The notes beneath the pieces are model-generated. The model saw nothing but the letters and a program-made list of their open reading frames with translations, did no database searches and was not told the origin of the DNA. A program made the position numbers and the translations under genes. Of a stretch of 39,130 nucleotides of DNA, positions 21,012 through 29,658 are shown piece by piece. The number at the start of each line of letters is the position of its first letter. Position 1 is the first letter of the stretch. Origin of the DNA: Mycolicibacterium peregrinum (lineage in GTDB: Bacteria; Actinomycetota; Actinomycetes; Mycobacteriales; Mycobacteriaceae); assembly GCF_001665625.1 (NCBI RefSeq), contig NZ_LZSY01000126.1:1-39130 (forward strand). Reading direction: 5' to 3'.

Positions 21012-21617
21012 ATGGTCGAGCGCAGCATCTGGATGCAGAAGGTCGCAGCCGATCCCGGGCATTCGGATTGGTACGTCGAACGATTTCGTGCCATGGAGCG
21101 CGCCGGTCAGGACCTGGCAGGCGAGGCACGTCTGGTGGACGCGATGGCATCGCGCAATGCCCGCATCCTCGACGCCGGCTGCGGCCCCGGCCGGGTGGGT
21201 GGATACCTCGCCGAGGCCGGGCATCAGGTGGTCGGCGTCGATGTCGACCCGGTACTGATCGAGGCGGCCGAGAACGACCATCCCGGTCCGCGTTGGCTCG
21301 TCGGCGATCTCGCCGAGCTCGACCTGCCGGCGCGCGGCATCGCCGACCCGTTCGACATCATCGTGTCGGCGGGCAACGTGATGACCTTCCTCGCCCCGAG
21401 CACCCGGGTTCAGGTTCTGACGCGGCTGCGCGCGCATCTCGCCGACGACGGCCGCGCGGTGATCGGATTCGGGGCCGGTCGCGACTACGAGTTCGGTCAG
21501 TTCTTCGACGATGTGGTGGCGGCCGGGTTCACCACCGACCTGTTGTTGTCCACCTGGGATCTCCGCCCGTTCACCGATGACTCGGACTTCCTGGTGGCCA
21601 TCCTGCGCCGCGGCTAG
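21012..21617 (+). CDS. Class I SAM-dependent methyltransferase
   Basis: This 201-residue protein has the SAM-binding motif I ILDAGCGPGRVGGYLA, motif II VVGVDVDPVLIEAA and the acidic DIIVSAGNVMTFL region of motif IV. It transfers a methyl group from SAM to an unidentified small acceptor. It ends at TAG 21615-21617, which shares the CTAG palindrome with the stop of the convergent thioesterase gene, so the two overlap by 4 bp. Confidence 0.88.
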   Translation: MVERSIWMQKVAADPGHSDWYVERFRAMERAGQDLAGEARLVDAMASRNARILDAGCGPGRVGGYLAEAGHQVVGVDVDPVLIEAAENDHPGPRWLVGDLAELDLPARGIADPFDIIVSAGNVMTFLAPSTRVQVLTRLRAHLADDGRAVIGFGAGRDYEFGQFFDDVVAAGFTTDLLLSTWDLRPFTDDSDFLVAILRRG

Positions 21618-22423
21618 CCGGAACCGTTCGGGCTGAAGTTGAAATTAGCTATCGCAGTGGACAATCCGGTGCCGATCGGGCCCGACGTGTCGTACAGGCA
21701 CGCGCTGGCGGTGGCCACGCCCTCGGCACTGGTGTGGGCCACCGCCGCCATGCCGATGTAGGGACCCACCGGCAACCTGCTGAGGGCCAGTGTGTAGTCG
21801 GCGTTGATGAAAGCCAGACCGGCCGAACTGAAATTGCACATCGAACTGGTGACGTCGACCGCCAACGCTGCGCGCACGAACGGCGTGAGCTCTTCGCCGT
21901 CGACCAGCTGACGGACTTCGCGCAGCCACGCGTACCGAGGCCCACACTGCTGCCACGGGAACCCCTCACCCGACCAGTCCGGGTCCGGCCCATGCGCCCG
22001 GATGAACATGGGCACGGTGTCGTCGAATTCCGCCGGTTCCACGGGTAACGGCGGAAGCTCGATCGCGGTGGTCCAGAAGTCGCCGTCCGGTTGGGCCCCG
22101 CGTCTCAGATACAGCGCCGAAGCCCGGGCCACCACGTCACCGTCCTGGGTCATCACCGCATCGACCGCTTGCATCCGCGAGCCCGCTCGCACCACCGACG
22201 CAGAGACACGAACCGCGGCGCTGGCGACCCGACGCAGTATCTCCACGGTGAATCGCGCCGGTTGCAGATCCGCGTCGCTGACGAGTTCTTCCACGGCCCG
22301 GGCCAGCAGACCGCCGACCACCTGACCGCCCAGCGTCGGCCCCCATCCCCCGTGGGCGATCTCGTTGGGCACGAACCCGTCGTCAGTGCTCACAAAGAAC
22401 GGCGTCATCGCAGTGCGCTCCAC
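21614..22423 (-). CDS. Acyl-CoA thioesterase-like (double hot-dog) protein
   Basis: This 269-residue protein has two hot-dog-like halves of the TesB/4HBT_3 type. The N-terminal half contains AHGGWGPTLGGQVVGGLLARAV, and the C-terminal half contains FINADYTLALSRLPVGPYIG and ends GPIGTGLSTAIANF. Such proteins hydrolyse acyl-CoA thioesters or bind acyl chains; a substrate cannot be named. The GTG at 22423 has AGAGG 7 nt upstream, while an ATG five codons later is possible. The gap upstream (22424-22695) holds ACTCT(N5)AGAGT around 22460 and little else I can interpret. Confidence 0.78.
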   Translation of the reverse strand: MERTAMTPFFVSTDDGFVPNEIAHGGWGPTLGGQVVGGLLARAVEELVSDADLQPARFTVEILRRVASAAVRVSASVVRAGSRMQAVDAVMTQDGDVVARASALYLRRGAQPDGDFWTTAIELPPLPVEPAEFDDTVPMFIRAHGPDPDWSGEGFPWQQCGPRYAWLREVRQLVDGEELTPFVRAALAVDVTSSMCNFSSAGLAFINADYTLALSRLPVGPYIGMAAVAHTSAEGVATASACLYDTSGPIGTGLSTAIANFNFSPNGSG

Positions 22424-22695
22424 AGGTACACCTCTCGTCCGGCCATCCGACCGCTACGGACTCTATTACAGAGTTGACTACAGTTGGCATGACGATATGG
22501 GGCTGCCGGGTCAGAGGTCGAACACCGACCGCCGCCGAGTGGCCACTTATGACACGCAGACCAGTGATTTGCGTGCCTCAAGTGGACGATGGCATGAGGG
22601 GCGAGGCCAGCCCTCGCCGCGAACCCAGGCCGGCTATTGCCACCACCGCCCCACCGTTCTACTATCGGTTGTAGTAGACGACTTGGGGGTCCCCG

Positions 22696-23112
22696 ATGAC
22701 GGCACCGACAATCGTTCGGACACAACGCTTTCTGCGCCTGACGGCATACACGTTTCTGCTCGGCTGGGGCCTGCATGTGATCGACCACCTGCTCCGGGGA
22801 ATGTCGGCGTCACCGATGTTCGTCATGGCCGGCGGAATGATTCAGGGCGTGATCGTCATCATCGCGATCGCCATGACCCTGCGCGGACATCCCCGGGCGC
22901 CCGACCTCGCGATCTTCACCGGTGTCGGCAGCGCCGTCGTGTTCACCTACGCACACCTGCTACCGAATTTCTGGCCGGACTTCCAGGACAGCTATCTCAG
23001 CGGTCCTCGCCTCAACGTCACCTGGTTCTCCTGGGTGACAGCACTTTCCGAGATCGGCACCGGCCTGTTGTTCGCCTATGCGGGTATGCGGGCCAAGCGG
23101 GCCGCGGCATAG
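22696..23112 (+). CDS. Small integral membrane protein of unknown function
   Basis: This 138-residue protein has about four hydrophobic helices: FLRLTAYTFLLGWGLHVIDHLL, MFVMAGGMIQGVIVIIAIAM, the AIFTGVGSAVVFTYAHLLPNF region and WVTALSEIGTGLLFAYAGM. Charged histidines H27 and H30 within or beside the first helix (LHVIDHLL) and H88 in the third could bind a metal or heme, but this is speculation. I do not recognise a family. The epimerase gene follows 27 nt downstream. Confidence 0.7.
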   Translation: MTAPTIVRTQRFLRLTAYTFLLGWGLHVIDHLLRGMSASPMFVMAGGMIQGVIVIIAIAMTLRGHPRAPDLAIFTGVGSAVVFTYAHLLPNFWPDFQDSYLSGPRLNVTWFSWVTALSEIGTGLLFAYAGMRAKRAAA

Positions 23113-23127
23113 GTGCGATTCTGCGGG

Positions 23128-23133
23128 TAACGT
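23128..23133 (+). promoter_or_regulatory. Leaderless -10 box of the epimerase gene
   Basis: TAACGT is followed by exactly 6 nt and the ATG at 23140, which has no Shine-Dalgarno. Confidence 0.45.
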
Positions 23134-23139
23134 CGGCCG

Positions 23140-24501
23140 ATGGGATTGGTGTACTCCAGCATCGTCGACGCCCCGCAGGGAGAAGTCTTCGCCTGGCACG
23201 GCCGCCCCGGCGCGTTCGCCAGGCTGTCTCCGCCGTGGCAAGCCATGACGCTCAGATCCGAGGCGGCCTCGCTGCGTGACGGCCGCGCCGAACTCGCACT
23301 GCCCGGCGGTTTGCGGTGGGTGGCTCAGCACCAGGCTGACGGCTATGACCCACCCCGGCGCTTCGTCGACGAGATCGCCCGCGGCGGGCCCGCCTCGCTA
23401 CCCGCGGCATTGGCAGTGCGCTGGAAGCACATTCATGAATTCGACGCGGTCGATGCGACCCATACCCGGATGACCGACCGCGTCGAGACGCCGGTGCCTG
23501 GCCGTTTCCTTCGCCCGATGTTCGTCTACCGTCACCGCCAACTCGCCGACGACCTCGCCGCCCACCAAAGGGCCCACGCACAGAACCTGGCTCCGCTGAC
23601 GATTGCCATTACCGGGGCGTCCGGACTGGTGGGGTCGGCGTTGACCGCTTTCCTGAGCACCGGCGGCCACCGGGTCATCCGGCTGGTGCGCCAACCAACA
23701 ACCAAACCCGATGAGCGGCAATGGGACCCAGACAACCCTGACCCCCAGCTGTTCGACGGGGTGGACGCCGTCATCCACCTCGCCGGAGCGTCGATCGCAG
23801 GCCGGTTCACCGAAGGACACCGCCGCGCGATCCGCGACAGCCGCATCGGGCCCACCCGCCGGCTCGCGGAACTGATCGCCGACACCGACCCTGGTCCACA
23901 AGTGGTCGTCAGTGCCTCGGCGGTCGGTTTCTATGGATACGACCGCGGCGACGAGGTTCTCACCGAGGCCAGCGAGCGCGGCGACGGCTTCCTCGCCGAT
24001 GTGGTGGCCGACTGGGAGGACGCCCTGGCCCCGGCGCAACGATCAGGCACCCGCGTGGTGCGCATCCGCACCGGAATCGTCCAGTCCCCGAGCGGCGGCA
24101 CATTACGGCTGCTGCGTCCGCTGTTCGCCGCCGGACTCGGCGGCCGCATCGGCGACGGGCAACAGTGGTTGCCCTGGATCGGTATCGACGACCTGGTCGA
24201 CATCTATCACCGCGCGTTGTGGGACGAGCAGCTGTCGGGCCCGGTCAACGCGGTGGCACCGGAGCCGGTGCGCAACGCCGAATACACCGACACGCTCGGC
24301 CACGTTCTGCGCCGACCGACGATTCTGCCGGTGCCCACCCTGGGACCACGGCTACTGCTGGGCGACCAAGGTGCCCGCGAACTGGCCTGCGCCAGCCAGC
24401 GGGCGGTTCCCGCGGCCCTCACGGCCGCCGACCACGGCTTCCGCCATCCACGCCTGGAGCAGGCACTGGGCCACGTACTGGGACGCCCGGCTATGGCGTA
24501 G
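23140..24501 (+). CDS. TIGR01777-family NAD(P)-dependent epimerase with N-terminal SRPBCC domain
   Basis: This 453-residue protein has an N-terminal ligand-binding SRPBCC-like domain (1-150), beginning MGLVYSSIVDAPQGEVFAWH. The C-terminal half is a short-chain dehydrogenase-like epimerase with the nucleotide motif ITGASGLVGSAL, VIHLAGASIAGRFTE, and the family stretch VSASAVGFYG that replaces the usual YxxxK region. The same fusion is found in Rv2216 of M. tuberculosis. Function is unknown; relatives are linked to SulA-like or cell-division roles without firm proof. The final 11 bp overlap the convergent proline-rich protein gene. Confidence 0.9.
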   Translation: MGLVYSSIVDAPQGEVFAWHGRPGAFARLSPPWQAMTLRSEAASLRDGRAELALPGGLRWVAQHQADGYDPPRRFVDEIARGGPASLPAALAVRWKHIHEFDAVDATHTRMTDRVETPVPGRFLRPMFVYRHRQLADDLAAHQRAHAQNLAPLTIAITGASGLVGSALTAFLSTGGHRVIRLVRQPTTKPDERQWDPDNPDPQLFDGVDAVIHLAGASIAGRFTEGHRRAIRDSRIGPTRRLAELIADTDPGPQVVVSASAVGFYGYDRGDEVLTEASERGDGFLADVVADWEDALAPAQRSGTRVVRIRTGIVQSPSGGTLRLLRPLFAAGLGGRIGDGQQWLPWIGIDDLVDIYHRALWDEQLSGPVNAVAPEPVRNAEYTDTLGHVLRRPTILPVPTLGPRLLLGDQGARELACASQRAVPAALTAADHGFRHPRLEQALGHVLGRPAMA

Positions 24502-25066
24502 GAGCCGCCGGCGGCGCGGCAGGCCCCGGCGGCGCAGCAGGTTGGCGCCCGGGCGAGTTGTACTCGTATCCCGGCGGCGGTGGGCCGTTGAGCGAGTAGT
24601 ACCCGGGTGGCAGCGCCGGGCCCGCGGGTGCGCTACCCGGAGCCGGCGCGGTGACCGGCGTCTCGGAGCCGGGAGCGTTGATCGACACGTAACCAGGCGG
24701 CAGCGGCGGCGCCGGGCCGGCGCCGGGAGGCGGTGCGACCCCTTCGGGTGCTCCCCCACCGCCCTGGAAGCCGCCCGGGTCATGGGCCTGATGCCAGAGA
24801 TCCCTGAGCGTGCCGACCGGGCCGCCGCCGTACTGGCCCGAGCCGTACACCGGGTTGGCGATCTCGGGCACCTGCGGCGGACCGGCCGGTGCCGGCGGCG
24901 GGGGCGCTGCCAGGGCGGGATCCGCCGGTGCGGGCGCTGGATCAGGCACGACGGGGTCCGCTGCAGCCTGTCCTGCCGCGGCCAGCACGGCACCGACGGC
25001 GGTCAGTCCTGCGATCGCGAGCTTGGCCCCCTTGATGGCGAACGTGGCGCCGTGCGCTTCGGTCAT
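24491..25066 (-). CDS. Proline-rich secreted protein
   Basis: This 191-residue protein has an Ala-rich hydrophobic N-terminus with likely signal cleavage near residue 36 (AAADP). The rest is Pro/Gly/Ala-rich, with related repeats such as LPPGYVSINAPGS, LPPGYYSLNGPPPPGYEYNSP. A short conserved-looking island (GGGPVGTLRDLWHQAHDPGGFQ) lies at about 80-100. It is probably exported and disordered. I do not recognise a defined family. The stop overlaps the epimerase gene by 11 bp. Confidence 0.7.
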   Translation of the reverse strand: MTEAHGATFAIKGAKLAIAGLTAVGAVLAAAGQAAADPVVPDPAPAPADPALAAPPPPAPAGPPQVPEIANPVYGSGQYGGGPVGTLRDLWHQAHDPGGFQGGGGAPEGVAPPPGAGPAPPLPPGYVSINAPGSETPVTAPAPGSAPAGPALPPGYYSLNGPPPPGYEYNSPGRQPAAPPGPAAPPAAPTP

Positions 25067-25235
25067 CTATCCGGTGGTCCTCTCTCGATGCACCCGCCAA
25101 ACTCCTTCGGGAGTCAGGGCGGTCCGTGCATCGTCGCATACCGCCTCGGTGGCGCGCTGGGTTAGAGCGCCGCCGGCAGGACTTCTTCGAGGCGTCCGGA
25201 CGACCCCGGTGCGCCCCGCGTGGCAGGCTGAATCC

Positions 25236-26453
25236 GTGTCTCGGGTACTGGTCGTCGGATCGGGTTTCGCCGGGCTGTGGGCAGCGCTCGGGGCCGCCAG
25301 ACGCCTCGACGAACTCGGAACGGCGGCACAGGGCGTGCAGATCACCGTGGTCAGTGAGCGTCCCTTTCACGACATTCGCGTGCGCAACTACGAGACCGAT
25401 CTCGACGACTGCCGAATCCCTCTGCACAAGCTGCTGGATCCCGTCGGTGTGGATCACGTTGTCGCCGAGGTCACGGCAGTCGACGTCGAGGCCCGGAATG
25501 TCACCGCACTGCAGGATGGCCGAACACGCGTCATCGGCTATGACCGGCTGGTGCTGGCCGCCGGCAGCCGGGTCGCACGACCGAATGTTCCCGGGCTGGC
25601 CGAATTCGGTTTCGACGTCGATACATTCGACGGTGCCAGGCGCCTCGCCGATCACCTCGACACGTTGGCCGCCAATCCGCAGATCTCGGGCGCCGGCACG
25701 GTCGTCGTCGTCGGAGCGGGGCTCACCGGTATCGAGACCGCGTGCGAACTGCCCTCACGGCTCTCCGCGCTGTTCGATGGTCGCGTCACACCGAAGGTCG
25801 TGCTCGTCGACCACAACCCGCAGGTGGGCTCGGATATGGGCGACTCGGCGCGTCCGGTGATCGAAACCGCATTGTCCGACAACGGAGTTCAGGTGATGAC
25901 CGGTGTCGGCGTGTCCGCTGTCGACATCGGTGCCGTTACCTTGTCGTCCGGCGCGGTGGTACCGGCGGCAACCGTGGTGTGGTGTGCGGGAATGCGGGCC
26001 AACCCATTGACGGCCCAACTGCCGGTGACACTGGACCGGTTCGGTCGACTGCCCGTCGACGAGTACCTCCGCGTCGAGGGTGTGCCCGCGGTGTTCGCGG
26101 CCGGCGATGTGGCCGCCGCGCGGATCGACGACAGTCACCCGTCGGTGATGTCGTGCCAACACGGCAGGCCGATGGGGCGCTACGCCGGGTACAACGTGAT
26201 CGGCGACCTCCTCGACCAACCCATGCGCGCGCTGCGAATCCCCTGGTATGTCACCGTTCTCGATCTCGGTCCGGCCGGCGCGGTCTACACCGAGGGCTGG
26301 GACCGACATGTCGTGGCAACCGGCACGGTGGCCAAGGCCACCAAGAAGACCATCAACACCGAACGGATCTATCCCCCGCTGACCGGTGACCGTCAGGCCC
26401 TGCTTGCTGCCGCCGCACCCGACCTTCAGACCAGGCCGGCCCGAGGCGGGTAA
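25236..26453 (+). CDS. NDH-2-like FAD/NAD(P)-dependent oxidoreductase
   Basis: This 405-residue protein has an N-terminal FAD-binding dinucleotide fold, VLVVGSGFAGLWAALGAARR, a second one for NAD(P)H, VVVVGAGLTGIETACEL, and the FAD end motif VPAVFAAGDVAAARI. It is shorter than canonical NDH-2 and lacks an obvious C-terminal amphipathic membrane helix, so it may be a soluble quinone or other flavin reductase. The GTG at 25236 has no ribosome binding site. It converges on the ndh gene with a GGCGGG/CCCGCC hairpin (26445-26461) spanning its stop. Confidence 0.85.
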   Translation: MSRVLVVGSGFAGLWAALGAARRLDELGTAAQGVQITVVSERPFHDIRVRNYETDLDDCRIPLHKLLDPVGVDHVVAEVTAVDVEARNVTALQDGRTRVIGYDRLVLAAGSRVARPNVPGLAEFGFDVDTFDGARRLADHLDTLAANPQISGAGTVVVVGAGLTGIETACELPSRLSALFDGRVTPKVVLVDHNPQVGSDMGDSARPVIETALSDNGVQVMTGVGVSAVDIGAVTLSSGAVVPAATVVWCAGMRANPLTAQLPVTLDRFGRLPVDEYLRVEGVPAVFAAGDVAAARIDDSHPSVMSCQHGRPMGRYAGYNVIGDLLDQPMRALRIPWYVTVLDLGPAGAVYTEGWDRHVVATGTVAKATKKTINTERIYPPLTGDRQALLAAAAPDLQTRPARGG

Positions 26454-26461
26454 CGCCCGCC
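26445..26461. terminator. Short hairpin between the two convergent oxidoreductase genes
   Basis: GGCGGG (26445-26450) and CCCGCC (26456-26461) pair around TAACG, which contains the stop of the plus-strand gene. The minus-strand gene ends at 26472. The stem is only 6 bp, so termination is tentative. Confidence 0.4.
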
Positions 26462-26471
26462 CCGGCAGGTC

Positions 26472-27839
26472 CTAGCGGTCGTTTCCGTCCGGCGTCGTCT
26501 CGGCCGGCGGCGGTGTCAGCGCGTCCCACGTGGTCCACGTATAGCGCTGCTCGGGCAGGCCGGTCGCGCCGAGCATGAACGCCCGGTGCCCACGGTTCTC
26601 GCGGGCGATGGTGGTCAGCCAGGTGGTCACCGTGCTGACGCGGTTGCGTACGCCGGTGAGGAACGCGATATGGATGAAACCCCAAGCCAGCCAACCGAAG
26701 AAGCCGGCCAGCTTGACCGGGCCGACCTGCAGCAGTGCCTGTCGGCGCGCGATGTACGCCGCCGAGCCGAGGTCTCGGTAGCGGAACGGCCGCCGGGGTT
26801 TTCCGGCGAGTTCCCGGCGGACGCACGAGGCCACGTGGAGCCCGCCCTGCATCGCGTTCTCGGCGACGCCCGGCAGGTTCTCCCGGCCGGCCAGGTCTCC
26901 GATCACGAAGATCTCAGGACGGCCGTCGATCGAAAGATCAGGCCCCACAGTGATTCTCCCACTGCGATCGGCCTCGACTTCCAGCACCTGGGCGAGGTGC
27001 CGGGCGAATGGCACGGCTTCGACCCCGGCCGTCCACAACACGGTTCGGGCCGCGTACTGCTCGTCGGGCCCACCGGACTTCGGGGTGACGGTCACCCCGT
27101 CCCGGTTGACGTCGGTCACGTGGACTCCCATGTGCAGTTCCACGCCCAGTTTCTGCAGCGACTTCGTCGCCTTCTCCCCCAGCTCGGAGCAGAAAGCCTT
27201 CAGCACCCGTTCCCCGCCGTCGAACAGCAGCACCCGGGCTTCCTTGGGCTCGATGCTGTGGAACTCGTGAGCCAAGGTGCGCGTGGCCATCTCGCGGATC
27301 TGCCCGGCCAGCTCGACCCCGGTCGGACCGCCGCCGGCGACAGCGAACGTGAGCCAACCGTCACGCTCGGGGCCCGCTGGCAGTGTCTCGGCGATCTCGA
27401 AGGCCGTGAAAACCCGTTGCCGGATGTTGAGTGCGTCGTCGAGTGTCTTCATTCCGGGCGCCCACTCCGCGAAATGTTCTTTGCCGAAGTAGGACTGCTG
27501 CATTCCCGCGGCCACGACGAGGACGTCGTAGTCGAGGGTGAACGTCGTCTCATCCGGCCGGCGGGCCGTAACCCGGCGCAACTCGGGGTCGATGTCGATC
27601 GCGTCGCCAAGCAATGTGGTGACGTTGCGGTGACGCTCGAACTCCTCGCGCAGCGGTCGGCTGATCTGGCCGAAGCCCAAGGTCCCGGTGGCGCATTGGT
27701 AGAGCAGCGGCTGGAACAGGTGTCCCGCCGCCCGATCGAGCAGGGTCACGTCGACGTCGACTCCGCCCAATCGACGCGCACAGAACAGCCCGCCGAATCC
27801 CCCACCGATGATCAACACTCTCTTCCGACTGTTGCCCAC
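26472..27839 (-). CDS. ndh: Type II NADH dehydrogenase (NDH-2)
   Basis: This 455-residue protein closely follows mycobacterial Ndh: FAD motif VLIIGGGFGGLFCARRLG, then HLFQPLLYQCATGTL, the FGKEHFAEWAPGMK stretch, second nucleotide motif FAVAGGGPTGVELAGQI and FVIGDLAG. The C-terminal region GPVKLAGFFGWLAWGFIHIA is the amphipathic membrane-contact segment. NDH-2 transfers electrons from NADH to menaquinone without pumping protons. The GTG at 27839 lies 10 nt after the sigma factor stop. A TAACCT box, whose TAA is that stop codon, sits 7 nt before the GTG. Confidence 0.9.
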   Translation of the reverse strand: MGNSRKRVLIIGGGFGGLFCARRLGGVDVDVTLLDRAAGHLFQPLLYQCATGTLGFGQISRPLREEFERHRNVTTLLGDAIDIDPELRRVTARRPDETTFTLDYDVLVVAAGMQQSYFGKEHFAEWAPGMKTLDDALNIRQRVFTAFEIAETLPAGPERDGWLTFAVAGGGPTGVELAGQIREMATRTLAHEFHSIEPKEARVLLFDGGERVLKAFCSELGEKATKSLQKLGVELHMGVHVTDVNRDGVTVTPKSGGPDEQYAARTVLWTAGVEAVPFARHLAQVLEVEADRSGRITVGPDLSIDGRPEIFVIGDLAGRENLPGVAENAMQGGLHVASCVRRELAGKPRRPFRYRDLGSAAYIARRQALLQVGPVKLAGFFGWLAWGFIHIAFLTGVRNRVSTVTTWLTTIARENRGHRAFMLGATGLPEQRYTWTTWDALTPPPAETTPDGNDR

Positions 27840-27846
27840 AACTAGG

Positions 27847-27852
27847 AGGTTA
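27847..27852 (-). promoter_or_regulatory. Candidate -10 box of ndh formed by the sigma factor stop codon
   Basis: On the minus strand TAACCT (27852-27847) is followed by 7 nt and GTG 27839. Its first three bases are the TAA stop (27852-27850) of the upstream sigma gene. Translational coupling without a separate promoter is the alternative. Confidence 0.35.
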
Positions 27853-29019
27853 ACCGTCGTCGCCAGAAATGCGACCGTGCAGCGCGGATGCGCGCAAGGT
27901 GAGGTGGTTGCGCTCGGCCAGCGAATGCGCCTCGGCCGCGGCCTGCACGTACAGCCGTGCCGCCGTTGAGATGTCCCCTGCCCGCTCGTGAAGGTAGGCC
28001 GCCGCAGCGGTGTGGCGCGGCAACGCCGGGTCCAGTTCGGCGAGCGCGGCCAGACCTGCCTGCGGCCCATCGGCTTCACCTAACGCGACTGCGCGGTTGA
28101 GGCGTACCACCGGGCTGTCGGTGAGTGCGACGAGTTCGTCGTACCACTCGACGATCTGCACCCAGTCTGTCTCCTCGGCGGACTGGGCGTCGGCGTGCAG
28201 CGCTGCCACCGCCGCCTGGGCCTGATACTCCCCGAGCCGGTCGCGTGCCAGGGCGGCTTGCAGGACGTACACGCCCTCGATGATCAGATCGCGCCGCCAC
28301 AACGTGCGGTCCTGCTCCGCGAGAGGAACCAGGGTCCCGTCGGACCGGGTACGCGCCGGGCGCCTGGCGTGGTGCAGCAGGAACAACGCCAGCAGACCGC
28401 CGACTTCCGGATCGTCGGTGGTTCGGGCCAGCTGACGGGCGAGCCTGATCGCCTCGGCTGCCAGGTCGACATCGCCGCTGTAGCCCTCGTTGAACACCAG
28501 ATACAGCACCCGCAGCACGGTGCGCAGGTCGCCGGGACGATCCAGCCGAACGGCGGCCACGGTGCGCTTGGCACGGCTGATCCGTTGCGCCATCGTCGCT
28601 TCCGGCACCAGATAGGCCTGCGCGATCTGGCGGGTGGTCAGGCCTCCGACCGCCCGCAGGGTCAGGGCGACAGCGGCCGAGGAGGTCAGGTTCGGGTGCG
28701 CACACAGGAAGTAGAGCTGCAAGGTGTCGTCCACCGCGCCGGCCGGCCCGGCGGCCGGCTCCGCAGAAACCCGGGCCTCACGGTTGCGCCGAGCAGCATC
28801 GGATCGGGTGAGGTCGAGGAACCTGCGCCACGCCGTGGTGATCAACCAGCCCTTGGGATCGTCGGGCCGCCCGTGCGGCCAGGTCTCCCACGCCCGGACC
28901 AAGGCCTCCTGCACGGCGTCCTCTGCCGTCGCGAAGTCCGCACCACGGTGGACGAGGGCGGCCAGGACACCGGGAATCAGATCCCGGAGCCTGGCCTCGT
29001 CCACCGCACCGGGCGCCAT
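27850..29019 (-). CDS. ECF sigma factor of the ECF42 type with C-terminal extension
   Basis: This 389-residue protein has sigma region 2 (DFATAEDAVQEALVRAWETWP, GWLITTAWRRFLD) and region 4 (LTTRQIAQAYLVPEATMAQRISRAKR). A long helical C-terminal domain of about 200 residues follows (YLVFNEGYSGDVDLAAEAIRL..., TPR/DUF6596-like). ECF42 sigma factors have no classical anti-sigma factor; the extension is thought to control activity, and they usually sit beside a YCII/DGPF protein gene, as here. The ATG overlaps the YCII gene's stop by one base (TGATG). It likely directs transcription of its own operon. Confidence 0.9.
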   Translation of the reverse strand: MAPGAVDEARLRDLIPGVLAALVHRGADFATAEDAVQEALVRAWETWPHGRPDDPKGWLITTAWRRFLDLTRSDAARRNREARVSAEPAAGPAGAVDDTLQLYFLCAHPNLTSSAAVALTLRAVGGLTTRQIAQAYLVPEATMAQRISRAKRTVAAVRLDRPGDLRTVLRVLYLVFNEGYSGDVDLAAEAIRLARQLARTTDDPEVGGLLALFLLHHARRPARTRSDGTLVPLAEQDRTLWRRDLIIEGVYVLQAALARDRLGEYQAQAAVAALHADAQSAEETDWVQIVEWYDELVALTDSPVVRLNRAVALGEADGPQAGLAALAELDPALPRHTAAAAYLHERAGDISTAARLYVQAAAEAHSLAERNHLTLRASALHGRISGDDG

Positions 29020-29426
29020 CAGTCGGTGACAGTCGGTGGGGCGGTCAGGAACGGGCGCACCTCCAGCCACTCGTGGATGGGCCGCCCGCCCGCACCCGGT
29101 GCCGCGGACAGTTCTCCGGCCAATGCGACCGCGCGTTCGTAGGAATCGACGTCGACGACCATCCACCCTGCGATCAGGTCCTTGGTCTCGGCGAAGGGGC
29201 CGTCGGTCACCGGTGGCTTGCCCTCGCCGCCGTACTGGACCCACGTGCCTTCCGGGGCCAGGGCCTGGCTGTCGACGTACTCACCGCTGTCCTTGAGCCG
29301 ATCCGCGAAATCGTTCATGTACTGGATGTGGGCCTGGATCTCGTCCGGGGTCCACTGGTCCATCGGAATATCGTTGACCGACGCGGGGGCACCTCGGTAG
29401 TGCTTGAGGAACAGGTACTTGGCCAT
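29019..29426 (-). CDS. YCII/DGPF-domain protein
   Basis: This 135-residue protein has the DGPF signature VTDGPFAETKDLIAGWMVVD. The N-terminus MAKYLFLKHYRG and the C-terminal IHEWLEVRPF are typical. Proteins of this family accompany ECF42-type sigma factors and are probably part of the same response, though their biochemical role is not settled. GGGAG lies 8 nt before the ATG. The 29427-29658 gap upstream contains short palindromes such as CTCGACATCGAG (29495-29506) and GAAATATTTC (29511-29520), which could be regulator sites. Confidence 0.92.
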   Translation of the reverse strand: MAKYLFLKHYRGAPASVNDIPMDQWTPDEIQAHIQYMNDFADRLKDSGEYVDSQALAPEGTWVQYGGEGKPPVTDGPFAETKDLIAGWMVVDVDSYERAVALAGELSAAPGAGGRPIHEWLEVRPFLTAPPTVTD

Positions 29427-29658
29427 GGGATTCTCCCTTCGGATTCGCAACCCGGGTTGGTCGCTCACAACGGGGACGGAGCCGTCACGATGTTCTCGAC
29501 ATCGAGGCCCGAAATATTTCTGATCTCATGTCAGGCCACGTCACACGGGTCCAGGATGACCTATAGGCCCGTCGTCCGACCTCAGGTGCACAACCGATCA
29601 GTTCGATTGGCTAAGCTTCGACTATCCAAGTTCAGATTCGAGCACCGAGGTGGCATTC

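Noticed and set aside
24491..25066. A CRISPR array or tandem DNA repeat in the Pro-rich gene
   Set aside because: The repetition is at the level of Pro/Gly codons, irregular in length, with no spacer-repeat pattern.
23912..25165. 417-codon plus-strand ORF overlapping the epimerase gene
   Set aside because: Ser/Arg/Trp-rich out-of-frame translation of the epimerase and proline-rich genes.
26586..27845. 419-codon plus-strand ORF opposite ndh
   Set aside because: It is antisense to a clear NDH-2 gene; composition shows no protein-family pattern.
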